Positions 28,682-37,267 of a DNA stretch of 64,000 nucleotides are shown piece after piece. The stretch lies in NCBI RefSeq assembly GCF_001641825.1, contig NZ_LRFH01000003.1, forward strand, positions 1 to 64,000. The letters are read 5' to 3'. The position numbers and the translations under genes are program-made. Source of the DNA: Guyparkeria sp. WRN-7. Lineage in GTDB: Bacteria > Pseudomonadota > Gammaproteobacteria > Halothiobacillales > Halothiobacillaceae. Under the pieces are notes generated by a model. It was not told the DNA's origin. It did not search any database and saw only the letters and a program-made list of their open reading frames with translations. How positions within the stretch are numbered: position 1 is the first letter of the stretch; each line of letters starts with the position of its first letter.

Positions 28682-28736
28682 CGGATACCTCCCTCTTCTA
28701 AACCAAAGCCCGGGCGATACATGTTCCTTGCCCGAA

Positions 28737-28765
28737 CAAAAAAGACCCCTCGGCGAGGGGTCTTT
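28737..28765 (-). terminator. Terminator after secreted paralog 2
   Basis: A perfect 12-bp inverted repeat around one base (AAAGACCCCTCG / CGAGGGGTCTTT). Read on the minus strand, it is followed by a run of T residues. It separates the two secreted paralogs into different transcripts. Confidence 0.9.
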
Positions 28766-28799
28766 GATGACTAGCCTTGCCGTTGCATGACGGCGTTCA

Positions 28800-29972
28800 T
28801 CAGTGGATCGGCTCGTGGATGAACTCGATCACCTGCAGGGCGTCGTCCGTGGACAGGGCGTAGCCAGTGGCCCCGTCGCCCGCGGCGGTTTCACCGCCGA
28901 AAACCGCGTCGATTACGGATTCGGTGACGGTGATGTAGGTGCCATCCCCTTCCGGGTCGGTCAAATACGTCACCATGATCGGGTTGCCGTCTGAGTCCGT
29001 ATAGGCCGCCGTGCGGTCATAGCTGTAGGCGGCCAGATCGACGTAGTCCACCGTGCCGTCATCGGCGGTCGTATTCAGACCCAGGATGGTGTTCAGGTAA
29101 ACCACCATGTCGAGGCTCACGTTGCCGAACTTGCTCGCGGCCGCCGCCAGCAGGGAGTCGGTCTGCTCGAGCGTGAACGTCTCGTTACCGTCGACGTCAT
29201 CGTTCAGCCGTGCAACGGCGTCCTGGTACAGCGCCAGATTCTCCAGCGGCGAGTCGATGGTGTAGATCACACCATCGGCGTCCTCGACCACCACGCGACC
29301 GCCCGCGTCGAACTGGAGCACACCGTCGGCATCCAGCGCAATCGTGTCGAGCGCCGTATCCAGCGCGTGGCTGAGCACCGCCTGGGGCGAACGGGCCAGG
29401 TTCAGGCGATCGAACTCGACCTCCTGCAACAGCGCTTCGTTTTCCGGGCTGAACTCGGTGAAGCCCTCGTCATCCGGGTCATCGGAGAGGTAGGGAATCA
29501 CGTTGCCATCCGCATCGAGCATCTGCAGGCGACCCAGGTCATCCAGGATCGGTTCGCCGGTAAGCGGATCGCGCTTGACGACATAAAGGTCGCCGTAGAG
29601 GTCACCCATCCGGTCGCCGGCATTGGGGTTGCCGCCGCCCATGCCGGTCGACGGACCGTCCCCTTCCGGCGGTCCCTTGTCGTCCGGACGGCCATCACCA
29701 CCGCGGTCTGCCGGCGGGCCGCCACGCAGGATGTCATCGACGCTCATGCTGTGCATGCCACCGGAAACACCGCCGGAACCACCCGGACCGCCCTGTCCCT
29801 TCATTTCGCCGCCGCCATGACCCGCGTGCTCCGCGGCCTGGGCCGACCCGATCGGCATCAGGTTGTGCGTGTAGGTGCCTTCCAGCATCGGGGCCGCCAG
29901 CACACCGGCCACGGCCAGACTGCCGGCCAGCGCCGTGCGGCGAGCGGTTTGTTTGATATGACGACGGTTCAT
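28800..29972 (-). CDS. Secreted acidic protein of unknown function, paralog 2
   Basis: A 390-residue relative of the 27539-28681 product. It has a signal peptide (cleavage near AQA|AEHAG), a Gly/Met/Asp/Pro-rich linker (45-120) and the same folded part: DLYGDLYVV, VIPYLSDDPDDEGF, VEFDRLNLARSPQAVL, TIDSPLENLALYQ and VVYLNTILGL. It ends VIEFIHEPIH, nearly identical to paralog 1. Acidic DADG-type loops recur. Location is probably periplasmic or extracellular. ATG 29972 follows a near-perfect AAGGAGGTGA. Flanking terminators indicate a single-gene transcript. The linkers differ in composition, while spacing in the folded part is conserved, as expected for tandem duplication followed by drift. Confidence 0.8.
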   Translation of the reverse strand: MNRRHIKQTARRTALAGSLAVAGVLAAPMLEGTYTHNLMPIGSAQAAEHAGHGGGEMKGQGGPGGSGGVSGGMHSMSVDDILRGGPPADRGGDGRPDDKGPPEGDGPSTGMGGGNPNAGDRMGDLYGDLYVVKRDPLTGEPILDDLGRLQMLDADGNVIPYLSDDPDDEGFTEFSPENEALLQEVEFDRLNLARSPQAVLSHALDTALDTIALDADGVLQFDAGGRVVVEDADGVIYTIDSPLENLALYQDAVARLNDDVDGNETFTLEQTDSLLAAAASKFGNVSLDMVVYLNTILGLNTTADDGTVDYVDLAAYSYDRTAAYTDSDGNPIMVTYLTDPEGDGTYITVTESVIDAVFGGETAAGDGATGYALSTDDALQVIEFIHEPIH

Positions 29973-30017
29973 TGGTCACCTCCTTTTAGCCTCAACTGAC
30001 CTAACCTTTTTATACGA

Positions 30018-30084
30018 GCATAAGCGGGAGCTAACAAGGCTAGAGCCATCAAACTTTTCCTCGCCCTGCCTTTCCGGCTTATGC
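30018..30084. promoter_or_regulatory. Spaced inverted repeat upstream of secreted paralog 2
   Basis: GCATAAGC at 30018-30025 and GCTTATGC at 30077-30084 are perfect inverted copies. Extended by three bases on the inner side they match 10 of 11. They lie 46 and 105 bases upstream of the ATG at 29972 and could be paired operator sites or the arms of a long leader structure. The surrounding DNA is more A+T-rich than the genes, as expected for a promoter region. This is a weak call. Confidence 0.3.
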
Positions 30085-30164
30085 CCGCATCAAACGTGAT
30101 GTTTTTGCTCTTCTGTCGCGACCTTAGGCAATGGGCGAGCGGTTTTGAAGGCTGTCTCGGGAAA

Positions 30165-30192
30165 TAAAAAAAACCCGCCTCGGCGGCGGGTT
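30165..30192 (-). terminator. Terminator after the triple-barrel outer-membrane gene
   Basis: On the minus strand, AACCCGCC / GGCGGGTT form an 8-bp stem with a 5-base loop followed by a long T-run (nine A residues on the plus strand). It lies 24 bases beyond the stop at 30216. Confidence 0.93.
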
Positions 30193-30215
30193 CTCGGACG
30201 GTGAGAGTTAGCGGT

Positions 30216-32888
30216 TCAGAATCGATAACCGATCCCGAGCCGAAACTGGTCGGTCTGGTTTTCGAGGCTGACGCTATCGGTATTGCCGTGGGTCGTTTCA
30301 AAGGCAATCTCACCGTAATCGGTACGGTTGTAGTCGAAGCGCACGAAGGTATTCGGGGTGACCGGCACCTCGGCGCCCAGGCCAAAGCGATTGCCGACCT
30401 CTATCTCGTCGCGGTTGATGTCGTTGCGACGATCGCCGCCCTTCACGTAGCGGTAGTTGAACTGGCGGCGCGCCTTGCCCAGCCGGGCATACAGCAGCGT
30501 GCCGTTGTCCAGCTGGTAGCCCATGCGCGCCGACAGCGACTGGCCGCCCTTCTGCTCGACCGAGAAATTGCGCCCGGTGGGTTCACGGACGTGATCCCAC
30601 TCGGCCGCGCTGTTTTCCGCTCCAGCCTCGACACCGAAATACACGCGATCCCACTGCCAGCCATAGCCGGCGAACAGGCCGGCACTGGTGCCGGCATCAC
30701 CGAAATCGGCCTGCAATCGATAGGTCCCGGGGTTGGAACCACCATCGTTATGAATGGCATCGAGATCGGTGCGCAGCTGAGTGCGTCCCATTTGGGCGCC
30801 GGCGTAAAAGCCGCTGACATCGCCATCGGTCGGATCGACGGCCTGGTAGTCGTTGCCACCGAAGCGCCAACCCAGGCCGATACGGAACAGCCCTTCGCGG
30901 GAATCGAAGCTCTCGATCGAGTCGCGCGTGGTGTCGTAGACCACCGAATAGTCGTCGTACCCGGTCACGCTGTAGTCCATGCGCCAGAAGAGGTGTTCGC
31001 CGGCCGGCACGTCGATACCGACGCCGTAACGCTTGCCGGTCTCGCGATCCGACTCGTCGGCGGCGTTCTCGGGCGCGTCGTTGGCCTGAAAATAGGTATC
31101 GAACTCGCTGCGCACCAGGCCAGCCCGGGCATACAGCAATGAGCCATTCGCGAGGACACGGCCGCCACGCAGGCTCGCGCCCCAGCTGTCGTTCATGTCC
31201 AACGAGAACATGCGGCTGGTCGACTTGTCCTTGGCATGATTCCAGTCGGCATCGCTGCGAGCGCCATCGAGCTCGATGCCGCCATACCAGTGATTCCGGC
31301 TGGTGACCCCCCAGCCGCCGAACAGCCCGGAAGTCCAGCCCCAGCCGGCGTTGTCACCCGAGTCCGTGCCCTGGTTGCCGCGCGGGCCACTGGTCTCCGT
31401 CGACAGGGTGCTGATGCCGCTCTGCGCGCCGAGGTAGAAGCCATCACCGACCCCGTCACTCTGACGGCCATCTGCGAGTCCCGAGAAGGTGCCGGCGACC
31501 ACCGGCGTGTCGCGCACCGGGTGCAGCAAGGCCTTGAGGCGCAGGTAGACCTGGTCGCGCTGGTAGTTGCCGGCCATCAGGTCGATATTCGTCCGCCCGG
31601 CCTTTTCGTTGTCGAGGTAGCGGTAGTCCGAATCACGCTGGTAGTGCCGGTAGTCGAACTGCAACAGCAGGTTCTTCGTCAGCCTGTGCTCCACGCCAAA
31701 GCCCGCCCCAATAAGGTCGTCGGTACGGTTGATGTCCTGGTAATCGGCCTGCCCGTAGGAGGCCACGGCCGAAAGCGTCGTCCGCGGCGTCAGGCGATGC
31801 TCGGCCAGCACTTCGGCACGGCTGTAAAGATAGCTGGAGGCGAAGTCCGGCACCCCGTCTTCGAACTGCCAGTAGGTGGTTTCCTCGAGCGAGCGGTCCA
31901 GCGTGCCTCGCACGCGGGTATAGGGGGTCGCCTGCCAGGTCAGGCGAGCGCCAAAGTCGGGCCGGGTGATCGAATCGAAGCGCGGATCGTCGAATGACTG
32001 GTGCAGCACCCCGCCATAGACCTCGCCATCGAGCGTCGAGCCATAGTCGAATTCGATGCCGGCGGCCGCCCGATAGCCGTCGGAGTCTCGCTGGAAGCCG
32101 AAATCGTCACGGTCCTGCCGATAGCGACGCACTTCCGTGGACACCTGGCCGAATGGACGGATCTGCGGGGTCTTGAGGTAGGTAAGGCGCGCGCCGAGCG
32201 CGTAGATGTCCCGGTCGCGGTCGTCGTGGTTGATGACGGCACCGTCGGCGTCGACGCCGTTCTCGTAGTCGAGCCGCTGGGCCGTGCCACCCAGACGCAG
32301 CACCGTCTGGCCGATCCGGCGGGCATAGCCGCCATGGGCGTCCAGGCTGTCGTACTGGACCGGCTCGACCCCGGCGGCGCCTTCCGGCGAGGTGCGGTCC
32401 TCGTGATCGCGAGTGATGCCGAGCCCGCCGAACACGTTCGAACGCGCATTGATGTCATACCGACCGTCGGCATTGAGCCAGTAATCCTGGTAGTCCTCGT
32501 CGCCGTTGTCGCGGTAACGCGCCAGGTTCGCACCGGCATTGACGTTCAGCTCGTGGCGCTCCCAGTCCGAGCGCACGGCAAGGCTCGGCGTCAGGATGCC
32601 CACGGTGTCGCTGGTCTCTTCCTCGATCTCGCCGCTGGCGTTGGGCACCGAACCGTTCACGCCATAGATGTTGGAATCGTAGAGCGTGGTGACGCTGACC
32701 TGGGGAAAGAAGCGAAACCCGCCGGTAGCCAGACCGCTGGAGGAGTCGACATCGTCCGCGGTGACGGCCTCGCCGGGCGATGGCGCCGCACCACCTTCCT
32801 TGGTCGACGCGTCCTGTGCCCCGGCCGACCCGGCCGTCGCGACTCCGAGCGCCAGTGCGATCTGCACGGCCAGCCTGCGTTTATCCAT
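30216..32888 (-). CDS. Outer-membrane protein with three beta-barrel modules
   Basis: An 890-residue exported protein. The signal peptide is MDKRRLAVQIALALGVATAGSAGAQ-type, cleaving after about residue 24. Residues about 55-465 resemble a BBP2-type porin (FFPQVSVTTLYDSNIYG and many alternating Tyr/Arg strands). Two homologous OmpA-like modules follow, about 480-690 and 690-890. They start DGFYLGAQSG and SGFYAGAQMG, contain NGSLLYARAGLVRSEF and NGTLLYARLGKARRQF, and end RIGLGWRF and RLGIGYRF. The final Phe is the outer-membrane assembly signal. BBP2 proteins are often linked to exopolysaccharide export. ATG 32888 with AAGGAGG upstream is preferred to an upstream ATG that precedes it without a signal peptide. 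It is adjacent to, and on the same strand as, the two secreted paralogs. Confidence 0.85.
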   Translation of the reverse strand: MDKRRLAVQIALALGVATAGSAGAQDASTKEGGAAPSPGEAVTADDVDSSSGLATGGFRFFPQVSVTTLYDSNIYGVNGSVPNASGEIEEETSDTVGILTPSLAVRSDWERHELNVNAGANLARYRDNGDEDYQDYWLNADGRYDINARSNVFGGLGITRDHEDRTSPEGAAGVEPVQYDSLDAHGGYARRIGQTVLRLGGTAQRLDYENGVDADGAVINHDDRDRDIYALGARLTYLKTPQIRPFGQVSTEVRRYRQDRDDFGFQRDSDGYRAAAGIEFDYGSTLDGEVYGGVLHQSFDDPRFDSITRPDFGARLTWQATPYTRVRGTLDRSLEETTYWQFEDGVPDFASSYLYSRAEVLAEHRLTPRTTLSAVASYGQADYQDINRTDDLIGAGFGVEHRLTKNLLLQFDYRHYQRDSDYRYLDNEKAGRTNIDLMAGNYQRDQVYLRLKALLHPVRDTPVVAGTFSGLADGRQSDGVGDGFYLGAQSGISTLSTETSGPRGNQGTDSGDNAGWGWTSGLFGGWGVTSRNHWYGGIELDGARSDADWNHAKDKSTSRMFSLDMNDSWGASLRGGRVLANGSLLYARAGLVRSEFDTYFQANDAPENAADESDRETGKRYGVGIDVPAGEHLFWRMDYSVTGYDDYSVVYDTTRDSIESFDSREGLFRIGLGWRFGGNDYQAVDPTDGDVSGFYAGAQMGRTQLRTDLDAIHNDGGSNPGTYRLQADFGDAGTSAGLFAGYGWQWDRVYFGVEAGAENSAAEWDHVREPTGRNFSVEQKGGQSLSARMGYQLDNGTLLYARLGKARRQFNYRYVKGGDRRNDINRDEIEVGNRFGLGAEVPVTPNTFVRFDYNRTDYGEIAFETTHGNTDSVSLENQTDQFRLGIGYRF

Positions 32889-33044
32889 GGGAACGATCCT
32901 CCTTGGCTCCGCGGACACGGGGGAAGAAACCGATACCCCGACTTCTCCCCGGTTATCTAACCGTCATAGATAGCGCCGAACGTTCGCCTTGTCGAGCGCT
33001 ACGACAACGACTCGTTGCCCCACGGCAACACGGAGGTAGCCACA

Positions 33045-33347
33045 TCAGCCGCGCACCAGCACCGCCCCGGGCGGCACTTGCCTGCGCAACTCATCGCAGT
33101 CACCCGGACCGGGCTGTTGATCGACCGCTCGGTTCGGATACCAGATCCTGCATTCTCCCGCTGGCGGCAGTTCGCTTGCCGGCAGGATCACCGGATCAAG
33201 CGAGGTGTCGCCCCCCGGATAGACGATCACGGTGCGCTGGTCCCCGTCCGGACCGCCGAACATGGCACAACCGCCCAGTGACAGCACGACCGCGCCAAGG
33301 AGCACCGCACGCCCCCATGATCCGACGGAATGCCGGGGAATCGTCAT
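33045..33347 (-). CDS. Small lipoprotein coupled to the alanine symporter
   Basis: A 100-residue protein with a lipoprotein signal. A hydrophobic stretch ends LSLGGC, with Cys27 as the lipidated residue. The mature part is short, with VIVYPGGDTSLDPVILPASE and two further Cys residues (ECRIWYP, GDCDELRR) that could form a disulfide. Its ATG overlaps the symporter stop as ATGA, so it is probably translated by coupling. The family is not recognised. The residue after the lipid Cys is Ala, which favours outer-membrane sorting. Confidence 0.72.
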   Translation of the reverse strand: MTIPRHSVGSWGRAVLLGAVVLSLGGCAMFGGPDGDQRTVIVYPGGDTSLDPVILPASELPPAGECRIWYPNRAVDQQPGPGDCDELRRQVPPGAVLVRG

Positions 33348-34705
33348 TGCTGCCCTCCCACATTGTTTTCGCGGGCAAAGTATTCGCGCGTGATGGCGAA
33401 CACGGTACCGGAGAGTGCGATCAGGGCAATCAGGTTGGGCACGGCCATCAGGGCATTGAGGATGTCGGCGATCAGCCAGATCAGCTCGAGGTTGGCGATC
33501 GCGCCGACGAACAGGGCCCCGACCCAGAGGTAGCGGTACGGCAGGATCACCTTGACGCCGAAAAGGTACTCGGCGGCCCGCTCGCCGTAATAGCTCCAGG
33601 CGACGATGGTGGTGAAGGCGAACAGCACCAGGCCCGCGGTGACCACCCAGTTGCCGCCACCCAGGCTTTCGGCAAACGCCGCCGAGGTGAGTGCCGCCCC
33701 GCTCTCGCCCGTGGTCCAGACCCCGGAAAGCACGATCACCAGGGCGGTCATGGTGCAGATGATGATGGTGTCGATGAAGGTGCCCAGCATGGCGATGGTG
33801 CCCTGCCGGACCGGATCGTTGGTGCGCGCCGCGGCGTGCGCGATCGGCGCCGAACCCAGGCCCGCCTCGTTGGAGAAGATACCGCGGGCCACGCCGAAGC
33901 GGATTGCCGCCCAGACGGCCGCACCGGCAAAGCCACCGGTCGCCGCGGTGCCGGTGAAGGCATCGCTGACGATCTGGGCCAGGGCCGCCGGCACATCGGT
34001 GATGTTCATCAGGATGATCACCAGCGCGACGATGACGTAGAGGATCGCCATGGTCGGCACGAGATATTCGGCCAGATGGGCGATGCGACGGATGCCACCG
34101 ATGATCACGACGAACACCAGCACCGCCAGCACCACGCCGGTCAGCCAGGCGGGGATGGCGAGGTTGGTCTCGAGCACGTCGGCCACGGAATTGGCCTGCA
34201 CGGTATTGCCGATGCCGAAAGCGGCGATCATGGCGAACAGGGCGAAGGCCGCGCCCAGCCACTTCCACTTCGCGCCCATGCCGTTCTTGATGTAGTACAT
34301 CGGCCCGCCGACGAAGCGGCCGCGCTCGTCGACCTCGCGATAGCGGACCGCCAGCACCGCCTCGGCGTACTTGGTCGCCATGCCCACCAAGGCGGTGAGC
34401 CACATCCAGAAGATCGCCCCCGGGCCACCCAGGGCAATCGCCGTGGCCACCCCGGCGATGTTGCCGGTGCCGATGGTCGCGGAAAGCGCGGTCGCCAGCG
34501 CCTGGAACGGCGTGATGTCACCCCGATCCTCGGCACCGGCATGACGTCCCCGGACCAGCTGGCGGAAACCGTAGCCGAGCCGACGGATCGGCATGCCGCG
34601 CAGCCCGGCGGTCAGATACACCCCGGTGCCAAGCAACAGGGCCAGCATGACCGGCCCCCAGACGAATCCACTGATGCTGCCGAGAAACTCCGTCAATGCG
34701 TCCAT
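33344..34705 (-). CDS. Alanine/glycine:cation symporter (AGCS family), copy 1
   Basis: A 453-residue Na+ (or H+)-coupled symporter for alanine, glycine or related amino acids, with about 11 helices. Family blocks include ATALSATIGTGNIAGVATAI, GGPMYYIKNGMG and RGIFSNEAGLGSAPIAHA. ATG 34705 is chosen over an upstream in-frame ATG (34756) because it starts at the first helix as in relatives. GAGGGAG is present but about 13 bases away. The stop overlaps the lipoprotein start by 4 bases. A second AGCS gene occurs at 48808-50181, beside the second ATP-grasp/CocE pair. Confidence 0.92.
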   Translation of the reverse strand: MDALTEFLGSISGFVWGPVMLALLLGTGVYLTAGLRGMPIRRLGYGFRQLVRGRHAGAEDRGDITPFQALATALSATIGTGNIAGVATAIALGGPGAIFWMWLTALVGMATKYAEAVLAVRYREVDERGRFVGGPMYYIKNGMGAKWKWLGAAFALFAMIAAFGIGNTVQANSVADVLETNLAIPAWLTGVVLAVLVFVVIIGGIRRIAHLAEYLVPTMAILYVIVALVIILMNITDVPAALAQIVSDAFTGTAATGGFAGAAVWAAIRFGVARGIFSNEAGLGSAPIAHAAARTNDPVRQGTIAMLGTFIDTIIICTMTALVIVLSGVWTTGESGAALTSAAFAESLGGGNWVVTAGLVLFAFTTIVAWSYYGERAAEYLFGVKVILPYRYLWVGALFVGAIANLELIWLIADILNALMAVPNLIALIALSGTVFAITREYFARENNVGGQQ

Positions 34706-34876
34706 CGTATCTGCAAACTCCCTCTGAGATTTACGGCCGGGCGACCGCCGCGGCATGGCACAACAAGAGCAAACCCTACCCCGTTTGGCCGCCGCAAGGC
34801 CAGAGCCGAACGGACCTGCCGGCGCGTGCTAGTCTCGAATCAACACCTCCCGCAAACCCGACCCGTGAGGACACCG

Positions 34877-37267
34877 ATGGCAGATGCGCCCGCCCGGCTG
34901 GATGCCGATCTGCTCTACCGCCCCTGCCACGCCGGCTCGTTGCCGTTCCGGAGCACGGCGGATCTCGAACCGCCTGACGCCGCACCCGGCCAGGAGCGGG
35001 CACTCGAGGCCCTCGAGTTCGGCACCGAGATCGAAGACGGCGGCTTCAATCTCTACGCGCTGGGTTCAGAGGGTCTGGGCAAGTACGAGGTGGTTCGGGA
35101 CTTTCTCGAGAAACGCGCCCGCGCACACGAACCGCCGCCAAGCTGGGCTTACGTGTTCAACTTCGAGCACCCCGACCGCCCCCGGCTGCTGGAACTGCCT
35201 GCCAAGGCCGGCCGCGAGCTGAAGAAGGATCTCGAGACGCTGGTGAGCGAATTCGGCACCGCGATCCCGGCGGTATTCGAGAGCGACGAGTACCACAACC
35301 GCATCCAGGAGCTGCGCGAGGCCTTCAAGCGCCGCCAGCGCGAGGCCATCGAGGCGATCAGCAAGGAGGCGGAAGAGCGCCACGTCGCCATGGTGAGCAC
35401 CCCGTCGGGCTTCACCCTCGGCCCCTATCGTGACGGCAAGATCCTCGACCCGGAGGCCTTCCACGAGCTGCCGGAAGAAGAGCAGGAGGAATGGCAGGCC
35501 GCCATCAACGAGCTCGAGGAAAAGCTCAAGCAGACGCTGCAACAGATCCCGAAATGGCAGAAGGAAGCGAGCGAACAGCTGCAACAACTGAACGAGGAAA
35601 TGCTCGGCGTGGCGGTCGGCCAGCAGCTGGAAACGCTCGAGCGCCGATGGGTGACGCTGCCGGCGGTCACCGAGTACCTCGGCGCGATCCGCGACGACAT
35701 CATCTCGCACGTCAATGATCTCGACGACGAGGGCAGCACGGTACCCGAGGAGATCCTCAACCAGTACCAGCTCAACCTGATCGTCGACAACGCCGATCTC
35801 GACGGTGCCCCGGTGATCTACGAGGATCTGCCCACGCACGCCCGCCTGATCGGCCGGATAGAGCATTATTTCCGTGAAGGGGCCCTGCTGACCGACTTCC
35901 GGCTGATTCGCTCAGGCGCCCTGCATCGTGCCAACGGCGGCTACCTGATCCTGCACGCCCGCCACATCCTGATGCAGCCATTCGCCTGGGAGACGCTCAA
36001 GCGGGCACTGTACGGCCGACAGGTGCGCATCGAGTCGCTCGAGCAGCTCTACGCGGTATTCACCACGACCACACTGGAACCCGACCCGCTGCCGCTAGAG
36101 GTCAAGGTGGTGCTGGTCGGCGACCGCCTGCTCTACTACCTGCTGTCCGAATACGATCCGGACTTCGCCCGGCTGTTCAAGGTGCAGGCGGACTTCGAGG
36201 ACAGCCTCGCCCGCCAGCCGGAAAACGAGATGGACTACGCCCGCACGCTGGCCGCGATCACCCGGCGCGACGGTCTGCGTGCTCTCGATCGCGGCGCGGT
36301 CGCCCGGGCCATCGAGCATGCCAGCCGCCTGGCCGGCGACCGGGAGAAACTGGCCGCCGGCACCCGCCCGCTATCGGACCTGCTCGCCGAGGCCAACCAT
36401 CTCGCCGGATCGAGCCACGCCGAGCAGATTGGCGCCCGCCACATCGAGGCGGCGATCCGCCGGCATGAGAAACGCGCCGAGCGGCTGCGCGAGCGAGCGG
36501 TGGAAGCCATCCTCCGCGAGACGATCAACCTCCCGACCCACGGCGAGCGCATCGCGGCGGTCAACGGTCTGGCGGTCTCGCAGCTGGGCGACTTCACCTT
36601 CGGCCTGCCGACGCGCATCACGGCCACCGCCCGCCCCGGCCGCGACCAGGTGGTCGATATCGAACGCCAGGCCAAGCTCGGCGGAAATATCCACGCCAAG
36701 GCGGTGATGATCCTGTCGCGGTATCTCGCCAGCCGCTATGCCCCGGATGGCGAACTGTCCCTTTCGGCCAGCCTTGCCTTCGAGCAGTTGTACGGTTCGA
36801 TCGAGGGGGACTCGGCCTCTGTGGCCGAACTCTGCGCCCTGGTCTCGGCGATCGCGCGGGTGCCCATCCGACAGTCCTTCGCCGTCACCGGCTCGATGAA
36901 CCAGCTGGGCGAAGTGCAGGCGATCGGCGGGGTCAACGAGAAGATCGAAGGCTTCTTCCGCATCTGTCGGGAGCGCGGCCTCGACGGCCAGCATGGCGTG
37001 ATCATCCCGCGTACCAACCTGCCTCATCTGATGCTCGACCAGGAGGTGCGCGGCGAGGTGGCCGCGGGCCGATTCCAGATATACGCCATCAGCCACGTCG
37101 ACGAGGCGCTGCAATTACTGACCGGGATGGAGCCCGGCGAGGCCGATGCCGACGGGCATTTCCCGGCCGACAGCCTCAATCGGCGTGTCGTCGACCGACT
37201 GGCCCGTTTCGAACGCGCCACCCGGCACGACCACGACCGTCACGGGTCGCATGACGAGCATGGCTGA
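34877..37267 (+). CDS. Lon-related ATP-dependent protease
   Basis: A 796-residue member of the Lon-like family with an AAA_32-type ATPase rather than the classical LonA layout. The phosphate-binding loop GSEGLGK ends at Lys69. A long charged helical region (about 150-260, rich in Glu/Lys/Gln) is probably a coiled coil. The C-terminal S16 protease domain has catalytic Ser646 (EGDSAS) and Lys689 (VNEKIEG). Their spacing of 43 residues equals that of E. coli Lon. It should degrade damaged or regulatory proteins in the cytoplasm. ATG 34877 (GAGG 7 bases upstream) is the natural start; the frame is open far upstream, but only as antisense to other genes. The stop overlaps the next gene by 8 bases. 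Confidence 0.93.
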   Translation: MADAPARLDADLLYRPCHAGSLPFRSTADLEPPDAAPGQERALEALEFGTEIEDGGFNLYALGSEGLGKYEVVRDFLEKRARAHEPPPSWAYVFNFEHPDRPRLLELPAKAGRELKKDLETLVSEFGTAIPAVFESDEYHNRIQELREAFKRRQREAIEAISKEAEERHVAMVSTPSGFTLGPYRDGKILDPEAFHELPEEEQEEWQAAINELEEKLKQTLQQIPKWQKEASEQLQQLNEEMLGVAVGQQLETLERRWVTLPAVTEYLGAIRDDIISHVNDLDDEGSTVPEEILNQYQLNLIVDNADLDGAPVIYEDLPTHARLIGRIEHYFREGALLTDFRLIRSGALHRANGGYLILHARHILMQPFAWETLKRALYGRQVRIESLEQLYAVFTTTTLEPDPLPLEVKVVLVGDRLLYYLLSEYDPDFARLFKVQADFEDSLARQPENEMDYARTLAAITRRDGLRALDRGAVARAIEHASRLAGDREKLAAGTRPLSDLLAEANHLAGSSHAEQIGARHIEAAIRRHEKRAERLRERAVEAILRETINLPTHGERIAAVNGLAVSQLGDFTFGLPTRITATARPGRDQVVDIERQAKLGGNIHAKAVMILSRYLASRYAPDGELSLSASLAFEQLYGSIEGDSASVAELCALVSAIARVPIRQSFAVTGSMNQLGEVQAIGGVNEKIEGFFRICRERGLDGQHGVIIPRTNLPHLMLDQEVRGEVAAGRFQIYAISHVDEALQLLTGMEPGEADADGHFPADSLNRRVVDRLARFERATRHDHDRHGSHDEHG

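Noticed and set aside
32780-34876. A 5' extension of the Lon-like gene giving nearly 1500 residues
   Set aside because: The extension is antisense to the triple-barrel and symporter genes. ATG 34877 with GAGG upstream gives the normal family length.
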